From IMG/VR virus record IMGVR_UViG_3300005914_000111, positions 1 to 22,938 of that record: 22,938 bases of DNA. One strand, written 5' to 3'. The stretch comes from a virus. Numbering within the stretch: the first letter of the stretch is position 1; each line of letters begins with the position of its first letter. This document shows positions 22,916 through 22,938 of the stretch, one piece after another. The translations under genes and the position numbers were made by a program. The notes below the pieces were generated by a model. The model was not told where the DNA came from and did no database searches. It was given only the letters and a program-made list of their open reading frames with translations.

Positions 22916-22938
22916 TTAAACTGCATCAAAGGTAATGC
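22916..22938 (-). CDS. 3' end of an upstream gene (cut by window edge)
   Basis: Only seven codons and a stop can be considered: ..ITFDAV then TAA at 22916-22918, 2 nt before the 55-aa ATG. By T4 order a baseplate gene (6 or 7) would be expected, but nothing here identifies it. A second open frame (..MQFNYDYK, stop at 22900-22902) also reaches the edge. Confidence 0.35.

Overview
The window is a late structural and packaging gene block of a T4-like myovirus. Every gene I can support lies on the minus strand, so transcription runs from high to low coordinates. The DNA is AT-rich. It pairs T4 core genes (8, 13, 14, 15, 16 and 17, in T4 order) with the DUF4815-type giant structural protein, the 'NIGT..NDGTGS..R' fibre start and several 2-oxoglutarate/Fe(II) oxygenases. 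That combination points to a marine 'exo-T-even' phage of the cyanophage/pelagiphage kind. The host cannot be read from the sequence; low GC would suit SAR11 or Prochlorococcus.

Layout in transcription order. (1) 22938-20895: the end of an unidentified gene, a 55-aa single-module protein, a 505-aa fibre-like protein with a cupredoxin-like segment and two C-terminal beta modules, a 61-aa unknown and a 22-aa mini-ORF with its own promoter. (2) 20894-13153: baseplate wedge gp8 (enlarged to 486 aa) and a 2089-aa DUF4815-like protein. (3) 13151-10247: small virion/fibre proteins and a glycine-rich, adhesin-like protein, closed by the only clear terminator. (4) 10202-6975: a cassette opened by a late promoter, with a 128-aa unknown and four tightly coupled 2OG-Fe(II) oxygenases of different subtypes. 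(5) 6955-4290: an Ig-like small protein and two fibre/whisker-type proteins at the place where T4 has wac. (6) 4286-1: neck proteins gp13 and gp14, tail terminator gp15, a fifth 2OG oxygenase, gp16, a ParB-like small protein and the start of gp17 (ATPase, cut by the window edge).

Regulation: seven exact T4 late-promoter octamers (TATAAATA, read on the minus strand) were found. Six lie 16-31 nt upstream of start codons. No plus-strand copy, tRNA, CRISPR array, IS element or plus-strand gene was found. No gene-free stretch exceeds 170 bases.

The main points of interest are the oxygenase cassette set between structural genes, the reuse of one ~60-aa beta module in four genes (five copies), the identical 'FAIAQAIALG' C-terminus on two fibre-like proteins about 8 kb apart, and the 22-aa mini-gene that ends in a perfect hairpin.
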